Assembly: GCA_937902125.1 (NCBI GenBank)
Contig: CALDIB010000058.1
Coordinates: 1-46,896, forward strand
Length of the DNA stretch: 46,896 nucleotides
DNA from: an uncultured Treponema sp.
GTDB lineage: Bacteria > Spirochaetota > Spirochaetia > Treponematales > Treponemataceae
Reading direction: 5' to 3'
Position 1 is the first letter of the stretch, and each line of letters opens with the position of its first letter. A model generated the notes under the pieces. The model ran no database searches. It was given only the letters and a program-made list of their open reading frames with translations, and was not told where the DNA came from. A program made the translations under genes and the position numbers. This document shows positions 7,326-15,124 of the stretch, piece by piece.

Positions 7326-8398
7326 AACGGACTGACTTTTACTTTGACTTGCCGCCGGATCTTATCGCCCAAAGGCCTAGCGCCGTCCGCGGCCAAGACC
7401 GCCTTATGCTTTTGGGAAGAAACAACGGCGCCGTTGAGCATCATAAAATGGACGAGCTTCCGGCTCTTATTGACGACGGAACATTGATGGTCTTTAACAA
7501 TTCTCGTGTCCGAAGGGCCCGCCTTTTTGGGGTAAAAGAAACAACCGGCCGCGAAGTTGAGTTTATGTTCCTAAACCAAGCGGCCTTTGGAGAAGGCTCG
7601 GTTTGGAACACAATGGTTAAGAACGCCAAAAAGCAAAAGGCCGGAATGCGATACCAGTTTCCAGACGGTTCGCTGGGAACGATTTTGGAAGACGCGCAAA
7701 ACGCTGGAACGGAATTTCGCCTTTTAAAGTTTGACTTTGCCATTACGGAAGATTGGTTTGAAAAGAACGGCCATATTCCACTTCCGCCTTACATAAAGCG
7801 GGAAGACGAGGAAAGCGACGGCGAAAGATACCAAAATGTTTACGCCGACCAAACCGGAAGCGCGGCTTGTCCCACCGCCGGCCTCCACTTTACCCAAGAA
7901 ATGCTTGAGACCTTGAGCCAAAAAGGGGTGGAGCGGGTTTTTGTCACCCTTCATGTGGGCTTGGGAACTTTTTTGCCTGTTCGGGAAGAGCGAATCGAGG
8001 ACCACAAAATGCACCAAGAAATTTACACGATAGAGGAAGAGGCCGCGAAAAAAATCAATCAGGCAAAAAAGGAAGGCCGCCCAATCCTTGCCGTTGGAAC
8101 CACCAGCGTGCGAACCCTTGAGTCCGCGGCCTGCGAAACTTTGGCTTCCTCCAATTCTGCCGGCGAAAACGGCGGCCTCATTCGTCCGGGAACAAAAGGC
8201 ACAAAAATCTTTATGTATCCGGGATACAAGTTTAAAATTGTGGACCAAATGTTCACCAATTTTCACACGCCGGAGAGCACTTTGATTATGCTTGTGTCAG
8301 CCTTTGCCGGCCGCGAAAACATTTTGGCCGCCTACAGCGAGGCCGTCAAAGAGCGTTACAGATTTTTCTCTTACGGCGACTGCATGTTGATTAAGTGA
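7322..8398 (+). CDS. queA: S-adenosylmethionine:tRNA ribosyltransferase-isomerase
   Basis: QueA transfers and isomerises the ribosyl moiety of S-adenosylmethionine onto preQ1 in tRNA, making epoxyqueuosine at the wobble position. Recognisable segments are FDLPPDLIAQRP near the N terminus, GRNNGAVEHHKMDELP, FNNSRVRRARL, PTAGLHFTQEML, HVGLGTFLPV and the C-terminal TNFHTPESTLIMLVSAFAG. The start is taken as TTG at 7322, which overlaps the ruvB stop (TTGA) and gives 358 aa, the normal length. Any longer reading contains non-family sequence inside ruvB. The coupling with ruvAB implies shared control. Confidence 0.94.
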   Translation: MKRTDFYFDLPPDLIAQRPSAVRGQDRLMLLGRNNGAVEHHKMDELPALIDDGTLMVFNNSRVRRARLFGVKETTGREVEFMFLNQAAFGEGSVWNTMVKNAKKQKAGMRYQFPDGSLGTILEDAQNAGTEFRLLKFDFAITEDWFEKNGHIPLPPYIKREDEESDGERYQNVYADQTGSAACPTAGLHFTQEMLETLSQKGVERVFVTLHVGLGTFLPVREERIEDHKMHQEIYTIEEEAAKKINQAKKEGRPILAVGTTSVRTLESAACETLASSNSAGENGGLIRPGTKGTKIFMYPGYKFKIVDQMFTNFHTPESTLIMLVSAFAGRENILAAYSEAVKERYRFFSYGDCMLIK

Positions 8399-8415
8399 GG
8401 CTGTCTTAAAAGGCC

Positions 8416-9243
8416 TTAGGTCAATTGGTTCAAGCTGTATTTTGTAAAGTTCAAAAATTCCTCGGCAAGCGTTTGTTTTTTTTCGCCTGATTGCTCCAAA
8501 GCTTTTTCAAATGAAACTTGCGCGGAAACAAGAAAGTCTTGAATGTTTTTCGAGCTAAGGGGAAGTTTCACGCCCAAAAGTTTTGTCTCAAGTTCAAGGT
8601 CTTGGAACACAATCGGGCCGGCAAATGCTATTTTTACGCTTGACAAAACGCCTCTGTCTGTTTTTGCCAAAAAGCAATACGAAGACGACTCGTCAGTCAA
8701 AAGGCCGTCTGGACCCGAGCGTCTAAAAACCGAAACGTCCCAGTCGTCGGCGGGTATGTGTATGTTTACAAGAAGATGTTTTGGTTGGACGCTTGTAAAT
8801 TTGGAAAAGGGAATGGTCGAGCTCATTTGGTTTTCTGTGTTGCGGAATTTAAGCGTGGCGCCTAAGGCCAAAAGTGGAGCGTAAAGGCTTCGTTTTATGG
8901 ACTTGGGACTTTGAACCGACGCGCAAATGTTTCCGCCTAAAGTGGCCATGTTCCTGATAAAATGATTGGCCGCGCTTTGCGCGGCTTCCCGCAAGATTTG
9001 CGGAGCCCGGTCTTTGTCCAATGCGATTATTTGATTGAGAGTTACGGCCGGCCCGATGTCAATGTAACGCTCATGGTGGTTTATCATTTTTAGTTCGGAA
9101 ATGTCCCTGACGCTTAGAGACTTTTCCGGCAATTCTTTTATCGAGGTGCATCCGCCGACGATTTCAAGGCCGGAAACATTTTTTATTTGGTAGAGGATTT
9201 CGGAAATGTTTTTTGCCAAGAAAATAGTTTTACTGTTTTCCAT
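8416..9243 (-). CDS. FAD-binding subunit, molybdenum hydroxylase-like
   Basis: This 275-aa protein resembles the FAD-binding (medium) subunit of the xanthine dehydrogenase / CO dehydrogenase CoxM family. Conserved features are the IVGGCTSIKEL segment, an IGPAVTLNQI stretch and the FAD-contact motif FIRNMATLGGNI. The C-terminal domain is shorter and less typical than usual. It is the last gene of the five-gene operon and overlaps the preceding gene by 14 bases. In a normal complex it would pass electrons from the iron-sulfur subunit to an acceptor. Because the partner subunits look degenerate, real enzyme activity is doubtful. Confidence 0.8.
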   Translation of the reverse strand: MENSKTIFLAKNISEILYQIKNVSGLEIVGGCTSIKELPEKSLSVRDISELKMINHHERYIDIGPAVTLNQIIALDKDRAPQILREAAQSAANHFIRNMATLGGNICASVQSPKSIKRSLYAPLLALGATLKFRNTENQMSSTIPFSKFTSVQPKHLLVNIHIPADDWDVSVFRRSGPDGLLTDESSSYCFLAKTDRGVLSSVKIAFAGPIVFQDLELETKLLGVKLPLSSKNIQDFLVSAQVSFEKALEQSGEKKQTLAEEFLNFTKYSLNQLT

Positions 9244-9721
9244 TTTTCTTTAGTCTTTCCTTTTCAAAATGAATTTGGGCGGCGTAAAGGATTCCGTTTA
9301 TAAGCGCGTCTTTTTCAACGCAACATTCCCTTAAGTCAGAAATTCGTTCCGCGACTTGCTCCCGGCTTGGATTTGAAAAATTGGAAATGATTTCCCATGC
9401 CGCGAAAATTTTTCCCGGGTTGCAATATCCGCAAAGGCTTATTCCCGCTTTTTCAAAACCTTTCATTATTTCTTGATAGGCCGCTTGCTTTGAAAAATGC
9501 TCAAGGGTTTCGATTTTTGCGTTTCGGACGATGCCGCAGGGAATCAAGCATGACAGGACTGCCAGGCCGTCAAGCAAAACGGCGCAGGAGCCGCAGTTGG
9601 CTTTTGCGCAGCCGCATTTTACGCTAATAAGCTTTTGTTGGCGCAAGAGCTCAAGCAAACTTGTTTCAGGCTCCGTGTCCAAAGAAAGATTTTCATCGTT
9701 TATTGTCAAATTCAATTTCAT
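9230..9721 (-). CDS. [2Fe-2S] subunit, molybdenum hydroxylase-like
   Basis: The 163-aa product matches the small iron-sulfur subunit of xanthine dehydrogenase-type enzymes (CoxS/XdhC class). The plant-ferredoxin-like cluster ligands are intact: C38, C43, C46 and C58. The second, all-helical cluster domain keeps C97 and C100 in LCGYCNPG, but the usual C-x-C is replaced by R131-E-C133-C134, so one ligand is missing or moved. The Gln normally preceding the CGFC motif is Leu. It overlaps the large-subunit gene by ATGA and the FAD gene by 14 bases, indicating coupled translation. Function as an electron carrier is possible but unproven. Confidence 0.8.
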   Translation of the reverse strand: MKLNLTINDENLSLDTEPETSLLELLRQQKLISVKCGCAKANCGSCAVLLDGLAVLSCLIPCGIVRNAKIETLEHFSKQAAYQEIMKGFEKAGISLCGYCNPGKIFAAWEIISNFSNPSREQVAERISDLRECCVEKDALINGILYAAQIHFEKERLKKNGKQ

Positions 9722-11781
9722 TGGCCGCCTTCCTTCTTTTGCGCGCTTTCTTTTTCTTTTGCCGCCGCGCTTTGTTCAAGACGCGCCCTAAAAATTTCTC
9801 CGCTTTTTAGCGGTATTGAATGAATGTCCAATTGTGTGGCTTGCGAAAGCGCGGCGGCAAAGGCGGCCGGCAGCGCTTTTTTTATCAGTCCTCCGATTTG
9901 CGCCGGCTCCGATTCTGACTGAACGAATGAAATCGAAATATTTTTTGCCGAAAGTTTTTCGTCCAAAATTAACTCCGCCAATGTTTTTTGTATTGAAAAT
10001 TTTATTTTGTTTTCCGCCTCTTTTTCTGCAAGAATTTTTCCAGCGCTTACGGCCACCCAAATGTTTTTTATTTCTGGCTTGCAAACGCAGGGGTCAACTG
10101 TAAGCTCAAGCGCCACGACAATAAAAGATGTTGAGTTGAAGGGCGTTCCCCTAAAGCGCGCTTTGTTCCATTGCTTGATTTGCGCTTTTGTAATTGCCTT
10201 GCTGACCGTAATTGGAAGCGGCGAGCGGAATCTTTTTGTCTGAATTCCTTGGCAGCATTTTTTTAACAGGCTTGTCATTATAGAAAGGTTTGAGTAAAAG
10301 TTCTCTGGAATCAGAGGCTCGTTTTTTAAATTGAATTCGGAATTTACCTTTACCATTTTTGGCTCAATCTGAAGAATTTCCGCCGCTTCGTTTTTCCAAA
10401 TTTCCATAATAGTTTTTGAAGGGCTTATGGCGTGAATGACAAGGCTTCCGTCTTTTTGCAGCGTGGCCTCCATTTTTTGGTTGCATTCAAAAATGCTGGT
10501 TCCATAGTATCCGCTTGCGTCATAAGCGGTCGAAAGTCCAATGCCCCGCTGCTTGATGTTGTCCGAAGCGAATGAAGCGTTTATCTTGTTTGTGACAAAT
10601 TTTCGTTGAAAGTCGCTTTGCCCCAAAATTGCTGTCAGCGCCTCGGCGCCTTTTTCTATGGAAATGTTAAAGGGCATTCTAGAATTTTGATGGTTTAGAA
10701 TTTTTGAGTTTGCAAGGCGAAGAGGGCCTGGTTCAAAGCCAGCGGCGGCGCAGGCTTTTTGAAGTTGGCATTCCAAGGCGAAAAACGCCTGCGCGTCGAT
10801 TGTTTCAATGTTGATTGTGGCCGGCGGTTTTGGAGAAGCCTTTGCGACGGCGTTGATTTCAAGATTGTCAAAATTGTAAACGCCGACGCTGGCGATTGTG
10901 AGCCGGTCTATGATTTCTTCGGCAAAGGGGTTGAAGGCGCCCGCGTCAAAATCGATGTCTATTGTCGCCGCCTGAATCGTTCCTTCTTTGTCAAAAGCGG
11001 TTTTGTGGGTGATTGAAACTTCGCCAGGATTTGAAATGAATTTGTCGTTTTCTTCTCTGGACAAAATCAATTGAACCGGCTTTTGCGCGGTTTTTGCCGC
11101 CGCGCAAATCTGGCAGACTAAAAGCGTGTTGCCCCAAAGGCTGTTGACGCTAGGTTCGCAAGAAATCGTTTTGTTGACAAAAATTTTTTCTTCAGGAATT
11201 GAAAAAACGGCGGAAAGGTTTTTTATCAAATGACTTGGCCATTGGGTGGGCGTGTTGATCGTAAGGCTGTCTTTTGAAAAATAGCAGAGCCCTCCGTTTG
11301 TTTCGTTGCTTTCCGTGGAGTCAAGTTTGTAAGTCCATTTGTTCTGAACCTTAAAGGCCGCCTTGTTGAAAAATTTTTGCACGTTTTTTTGCCGTCCGCC
11401 GCCCAAAATAATGTGTTTTTGAGAAAGAACGCTTTTTTCATTCGGCTCGCTTAACGGCTCTATTTCAATTTTGGCTTTGGCGGCGAGAAAGTCCAAAAGC
11501 CGTTTGTCCGGTCCGGCCAACAGCGCTATAGGTTGTCCCTCGTAAAGAATTCTTTCGGAGCAAAAAATTTCGGTTGTCAGACCAAGGGTTTCAATCGCAT
11601 TTTTTCCTGGAAAGTTTTTTGCGTCTATAAAAACAAAGTCTTGGGGCAAATCTTTTATTTCAACGCTTTTTAAAAGCCCTGATTTTTTGGGGGAACGTAT
11701 GAGTTTTGCGAAAATCATTCCGTCTTTTTCCAAGTCGCTGTAGTAGCTTTTGGAAATTTGCGTTCTTGACTTTTCAGGCAT
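9718..11781 (-). CDS. degenerate molybdopterin-binding subunit homologue
   Basis: This 687-aa protein aligns by eye with the large subunit of xanthine dehydrogenase/aldehyde oxidase: ILYEGQPIALLAG, a PVQLILSREEND segment, a GPLRLANSK helix, and a C-terminal SIPLKSGEIF. The cofactor and catalytic motifs are not recognisable. The glycine-rich GGGFGGK stretch is absent, the arginine-bearing GAFRGFG loop is replaced by KASPKPPATINIET, and the catalytic GVGEPP glutamate region reads AQIGGLIKKALP. It is also shorter than typical subunits. The start ATG at 11781 has GGGGAG seven bases upstream and overlaps the aminotransferase stop by eight bases. I infer a non-catalytic or repurposed member. T. pallidum has, as I recall, a 'quinoline 2-oxidoreductase' at the same place. 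Confidence 0.72.
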   Translation of the reverse strand: MPEKSRTQISKSYYSDLEKDGMIFAKLIRSPKKSGLLKSVEIKDLPQDFVFIDAKNFPGKNAIETLGLTTEIFCSERILYEGQPIALLAGPDKRLLDFLAAKAKIEIEPLSEPNEKSVLSQKHIILGGGRQKNVQKFFNKAAFKVQNKWTYKLDSTESNETNGGLCYFSKDSLTINTPTQWPSHLIKNLSAVFSIPEEKIFVNKTISCEPSVNSLWGNTLLVCQICAAAKTAQKPVQLILSREENDKFISNPGEVSITHKTAFDKEGTIQAATIDIDFDAGAFNPFAEEIIDRLTIASVGVYNFDNLEINAVAKASPKPPATINIETIDAQAFFALECQLQKACAAAGFEPGPLRLANSKILNHQNSRMPFNISIEKGAEALTAILGQSDFQRKFVTNKINASFASDNIKQRGIGLSTAYDASGYYGTSIFECNQKMEATLQKDGSLVIHAISPSKTIMEIWKNEAAEILQIEPKMVKVNSEFNLKNEPLIPENFYSNLSIMTSLLKKCCQGIQTKRFRSPLPITVSKAITKAQIKQWNKARFRGTPFNSTSFIVVALELTVDPCVCKPEIKNIWVAVSAGKILAEKEAENKIKFSIQKTLAELILDEKLSAKNISISFVQSESEPAQIGGLIKKALPAAFAAALSQATQLDIHSIPLKSGEIFRARLEQSAAAKEKESAQKKEGGQ

Positions 11782-13009
11782 GGTTTTTCTCCCCAATTTC
11801 TTTGACGGCTTCAATTGTCGTCTTCGCCATTTCCTCCGTCATGTCAGGCCAAAGGGGAAGGGTTATGGTTCTCTTGTATTGGCGGGCCGCGTTTGGAAAA
11901 TTCTTTTCGTTGAAGGAGGCGTCAAGATTTTTCCAATAAGAAAAATAGAATAGGGGAATGAAGTGAACCGAAATTCCTATTCCCATTTTTTGAAGGGTCT
12001 TTGCAAATTCGTCCCGGTCAATTTTAAGCTTGTCAAGATTTAGGCGGCACAAATACAAGTGCCATGAATTTCCCTCTCCGTCCGGCGGAAGCTGAACAAA
12101 ATCCATTTTGGAAAAGGCTTCGTTATAAAGGCGGACAATGTTTTTTCGTTTTTCAAAAAATTCTTTTGAGCGCGCCAATTGGACGCGGCCCAATGTGGCC
12201 AGCAAGTCCGGCAGGTTGAATTTCCAGCCCAGGTCAACGATGTCGTATTCCCAACTGGCGCGGGGGCTTGTGTATCTGTCCCATGTGGTTCTGTCCATTC
12301 CGTGCATCCGCATGGTGGCCATTCGTTGCGCCAACTTTTTGTCGCGGACGCAAACCATTCCCCCTTCGGCCGTTGTCATGGTTTTTGTGACGTAAAAAGA
12401 AAAAACGCCCGCGTCGCCAATGGTTCCCCCATATCCAAGCCTTGTGGACGAGGGAAAGGCGTGAGCCGCGTCTTCAATCACGCGGACATTGTATTTTTTT
12501 GCCAGATTTAAAATGCGCTCCATCTGGCAAATGTTTCCCGCGATGTGGACTGGAACTATGGCCGCGACTTTTTTTTCTTTGTCCGCCTTTAAGATTTCCT
12601 CAACCTTGTCAGGATCAATTGAATAGGAGTCCTTTTCTATGTCCGCGAAATAAACGTCGGCGCCCAAATGCTTGGCGCAGGCGGCAGTGGAAACAAAAGT
12701 GTAGGGCGTGGTTATGACGGCTTTTCCTTTTTTGACTCCGCAGGCTTCCATAGCAAGAATCATTCCGCTTGTGGCGCTGTTCACCGCAAGGCTTTGAACG
12801 TCCCTTGTGTCCAAGGCCGCTTCCTTTCTTGCTTGGACAACGCCGTCGTCAACATTGTTCACAAAATAAGAAAATTCTTTTTCAAAGGCCAACGCCTCTT
12901 TTCCCGTTGTCAGCCAGCCTGAGCGAAGGACGTTAAAGACGGCGAATTCTTCTTCTTGGGAAATCGACGGCCTTGAAAATGGAACTTTTAACGTTTGTGA
13001 TTCCGCCAT
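11774..13009 (-). CDS. DegT/DnrJ/EryC1-type sugar aminotransferase
   Basis: The 411-aa protein is a pyridoxal-phosphate-dependent aminotransferase of the DegT family that acts on keto groups of nucleotide sugars. Signatures are VPFSRPSISQEE at the N terminus, the SGWLTTG motif, NSATSGM for phosphate binding, VPVHIAGN, EDAAHAF, and the cofactor lysine in FSFYVTKTMTTAEGG. It follows the dehydratase gene after a single base, so its likely substrate is the 4-keto-6-deoxy sugar made by that enzyme. Length and motifs are complete. T. pallidum carries, as I recall, a similar spsC in the same order. Confidence 0.9.
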   Translation of the reverse strand: MAESQTLKVPFSRPSISQEEEFAVFNVLRSGWLTTGKEALAFEKEFSYFVNNVDDGVVQARKEAALDTRDVQSLAVNSATSGMILAMEACGVKKGKAVITTPYTFVSTAACAKHLGADVYFADIEKDSYSIDPDKVEEILKADKEKKVAAIVPVHIAGNICQMERILNLAKKYNVRVIEDAAHAFPSSTRLGYGGTIGDAGVFSFYVTKTMTTAEGGMVCVRDKKLAQRMATMRMHGMDRTTWDRYTSPRASWEYDIVDLGWKFNLPDLLATLGRVQLARSKEFFEKRKNIVRLYNEAFSKMDFVQLPPDGEGNSWHLYLCRLNLDKLKIDRDEFAKTLQKMGIGISVHFIPLFYFSYWKNLDASFNEKNFPNAARQYKRTITLPLWPDMTEEMAKTTIEAVKEIGEKNHA

Positions 13010-13010
13010 G

Positions 13011-14510
13011 TCATTCTCCTTTGCCGTTTTTTTCGTAGAATTCTTTGAGCGATGGAATAGCTTCGCATAAAATTTTTTTCAACTCCAGAGCGTTTCTGTA
13101 AACCTTTTGCTCCGCTTGGCAGTCTTGGCTTGCAAAGCATACGTCTTTTAGTTTTTGCAAAAGCTCGTCCAAGTCGAAGGGCGGCTCAAAGGCGTTTTCC
13201 AAGCGCAAGACTTTTGGAAAGGCCGTTGGTTCCGGATTTTCTTCTTTTAGCCAAAGGGGTTCCGAAAGCCGCTCTCCCTTTCTGGCTCCAGTGTATTTAA
13301 TTTCAATGTCTTTTCCAACTTCAAGGCCGCTAAACTTTATTATTTGTTCGGCCAAGTCCTTGATTTTTATAGGCTCGCCCATGTCAAGCAAGTAGGATTC
13401 GCCGTTCACGCCCACGCCGCCTGTTTGCAAAACCAAAGAGCAGGCTTCGGGAATTGTCATAAAGTAGCGCTCCATTTGCGGGTCCGTTACTGTAAGAGGG
13501 CCGCCGTTTTTTATTTGTTCCATAAAAAGGGGGAGGATTGAGCCTCTGGAGCCCAAGACGTTTCCAAAGCGCGCGAACATAAATGCTTGGTGTTTTTTCG
13601 CTTTTTTGGCCGCTTGCAAAAGAAGCTTTTCGCACAAATATTTTGACGCGCCGTAAACGCTTACTGGAAGCACGGCCTTGTCTGTTGAAATCAGAATGAA
13701 TTTTTGAACGCCAAATTCAAGCGCGGCGTCCAATAGGTTTTTTGTGCCAAAAACATTGTTCTCAACGGCGGCCACGGGATTTTCTTCCATCATGGGAACA
13801 TGCTTGTAAGCCGCGCAGTGAAAAATGGCGTCGCACTTGGTTTGCCTTATTATGTATCGCGTGTATTCCCTGTCTTTCATGTCGCCAATAATTGGGACTA
13901 TTGTGGCCTTTTCGCCTACGCCTTCTTGTTGAAGCAGGCGCAGTTCTCGGTCAATTTGGTAGATTGAATTTTCGCCGTGGCCAAAAAGGTAAAGGCGTTC
14001 CGCTCCGCCGCTCAAAAGCTGCCGGCTCAATTCCGAGCCTATGGAGCCGCCGGCTCCAGTAATCAAAACCCGTTTTTTTCTAAGATAGGCAAGGCTTTCT
14101 TTTAATGAAATTGTGACCGGCGTTCTTCCCAAAATGTCCAAGGGGTCAATTTCGCGGGCTTGAACCAAGTGGGCGGTTCCGTTCACAACTTGGCTTATGG
14201 CCGGAAGAATTTTTATTTTTTCAAATCCGTTTTTTTTCAGCTTTTCGTAAATGGATTTTATTCTTTCAACGCCGGCGCTGGGAATGGCCAAAATGGCTTG
14301 GTCGGTGGGCGACGGATTCAAAACTTGCGCGATGTCGTCAATGGGACCTAAAACAGGAACGCCGTCTATTTCGCGCCCGATTAAGTTTTTGTCGTCGTCA
14401 AGAAAAGCGGTCGCCTTTCCAAAGATTTTTTTGCGCTTGATGTCGCCGGCAATCATTTGGCCCGCGAAGCCCGCGCCTATAATGTATAGCTTAGTTTCAC
14501 TGCGATTCAA
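13011..14510 (-). CDS. CapD/WbpM-type UDP-sugar 4,6-dehydratase
   Basis: About 499 aa. Residues roughly 8-120 form a CoA-binding-like Rossmann fold (YIIGAGFAGQM, FLDDD); the rest is a short-chain dehydrogenase domain with ITGAGGSIGSELSRQL, HCAAYKHVPMMEENP, and STDKAVLPVSVYGASK. Family members convert UDP-N-acetylglucosamine to a 4-keto-6-deoxy sugar. The usual N-terminal transmembrane bundle of WbpM is missing, so the protein should be cytosolic. The promoter's -10 box covers an upstream ATG (14537), which rules that codon out. TTG at 14510, preceded by GGTGGG, is the best start, though uncertain. It is the first gene of the operon. Confidence 0.85.
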   Translation of the reverse strand: MNRSETKLYIIGAGFAGQMIAGDIKRKKIFGKATAFLDDDKNLIGREIDGVPVLGPIDDIAQVLNPSPTDQAILAIPSAGVERIKSIYEKLKKNGFEKIKILPAISQVVNGTAHLVQAREIDPLDILGRTPVTISLKESLAYLRKKRVLITGAGGSIGSELSRQLLSGGAERLYLFGHGENSIYQIDRELRLLQQEGVGEKATIVPIIGDMKDREYTRYIIRQTKCDAIFHCAAYKHVPMMEENPVAAVENNVFGTKNLLDAALEFGVQKFILISTDKAVLPVSVYGASKYLCEKLLLQAAKKAKKHQAFMFARFGNVLGSRGSILPLFMEQIKNGGPLTVTDPQMERYFMTIPEACSLVLQTGGVGVNGESYLLDMGEPIKIKDLAEQIIKFSGLEVGKDIEIKYTGARKGERLSEPLWLKEENPEPTAFPKVLRLENAFEPPFDLDELLQKLKDVCFASQDCQAEQKVYRNALELKKILCEAIPSLKEFYEKNGKGE

Positions 14511-14527
14511 TTTTTCCCACCGATTCA

Positions 14528-14556
14528 ATTGTAACATTCTTTTCGCTAATGTTCAA
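14528..14556 (-). promoter_or_regulatory. promoter of the sugar/hydroxylase-like operon
   Basis: On the minus strand TTGAAC (14556-14551), a 17-bp spacer and TACAAT (14533-14528). Transcription should start near 14521, giving an 11-base leader before the TTG at 14510. Confidence 0.68.
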
Positions 14557-14602
14557 GTAAAAAATTCCGATAAAACAAAAAGAGGAGTGAAATAAGAACG
14601 GA

Positions 14603-15124
14603 ATGAAAAGGCTCTTGCTTGCGTTAGTTTTTGCGTTCGCTTTTTTTCCAACCTTTGCCAAGAGTTTTTCTTTGCAAGTGGTTCAAAAAAACACGCCCGG
14701 CGACCAAATTTTTGACTCGTCCTTTGTCGTTGAGCAAACAATCTTGGATTATTTTTTTGAAAGAGGAATGATTGTTTCCAACGGCTCCATTTTGGTTTCA
14801 AATGACGACGCGGCGGACGACAAAACAGCCTTGCGAAAAGCCATGATTGAGGCAAAAATTGGCAGCATGGAATTGTTCATAAAATTGAACCTTAATTATT
14901 CCGTCCTTGATTCTGCAAATCCCACCGCTATTTTGCTCAGCAACATAAAAAGCGCGGATTTGGAAATTGTTTCTCTTGAAAAAAACAAGACGATTGCAAA
15001 AGGAAAATTCACACCTCCGTCTTTGACGGATTTAAATAACAACCGAAGCGGAGTCGTGGACTTTGCCTCGGACATAGCGAATAAAATTCAGGCGGAATTA
15101 GCCGAAAGGGGTGGCGCGATATGA
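14603..15124 (+). CDS. exported protein of unknown function
   Basis: I do not recognise a family. The 173-aa product begins with a typical signal peptide (MKRLLLALVFAFAFFPTFAKS) with no lipobox cysteine, so it is probably periplasmic. The remainder is a soluble mixed alpha/beta-looking domain with alternating hydrophobic stretches (FVVEQTILDYFFERG, ILLSNIKSADLEIVSLEK). AGGAG lies 15 bases before the ATG, farther than usual. It overlaps the next gene by ATGA, so both are translated together and may act in the same envelope process. It is transcribed divergently from the sugar operon. Confidence 0.72.
   Translation: MKRLLLALVFAFAFFPTFAKSFSLQVVQKNTPGDQIFDSSFVVEQTILDYFFERGMIVSNGSILVSNDDAADDKTALRKAMIEAKIGSMELFIKLNLNYSVLDSANPTAILLSNIKSADLEIVSLEKNKTIAKGKFTPPSLTDLNNNRSGVVDFASDIANKIQAELAERGGAI

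Noticed and set aside
14511..14537. ATG at 14537 as the dehydratase start.
   Set aside because: It overlaps the -10 box and lies upstream of the expected transcription start.
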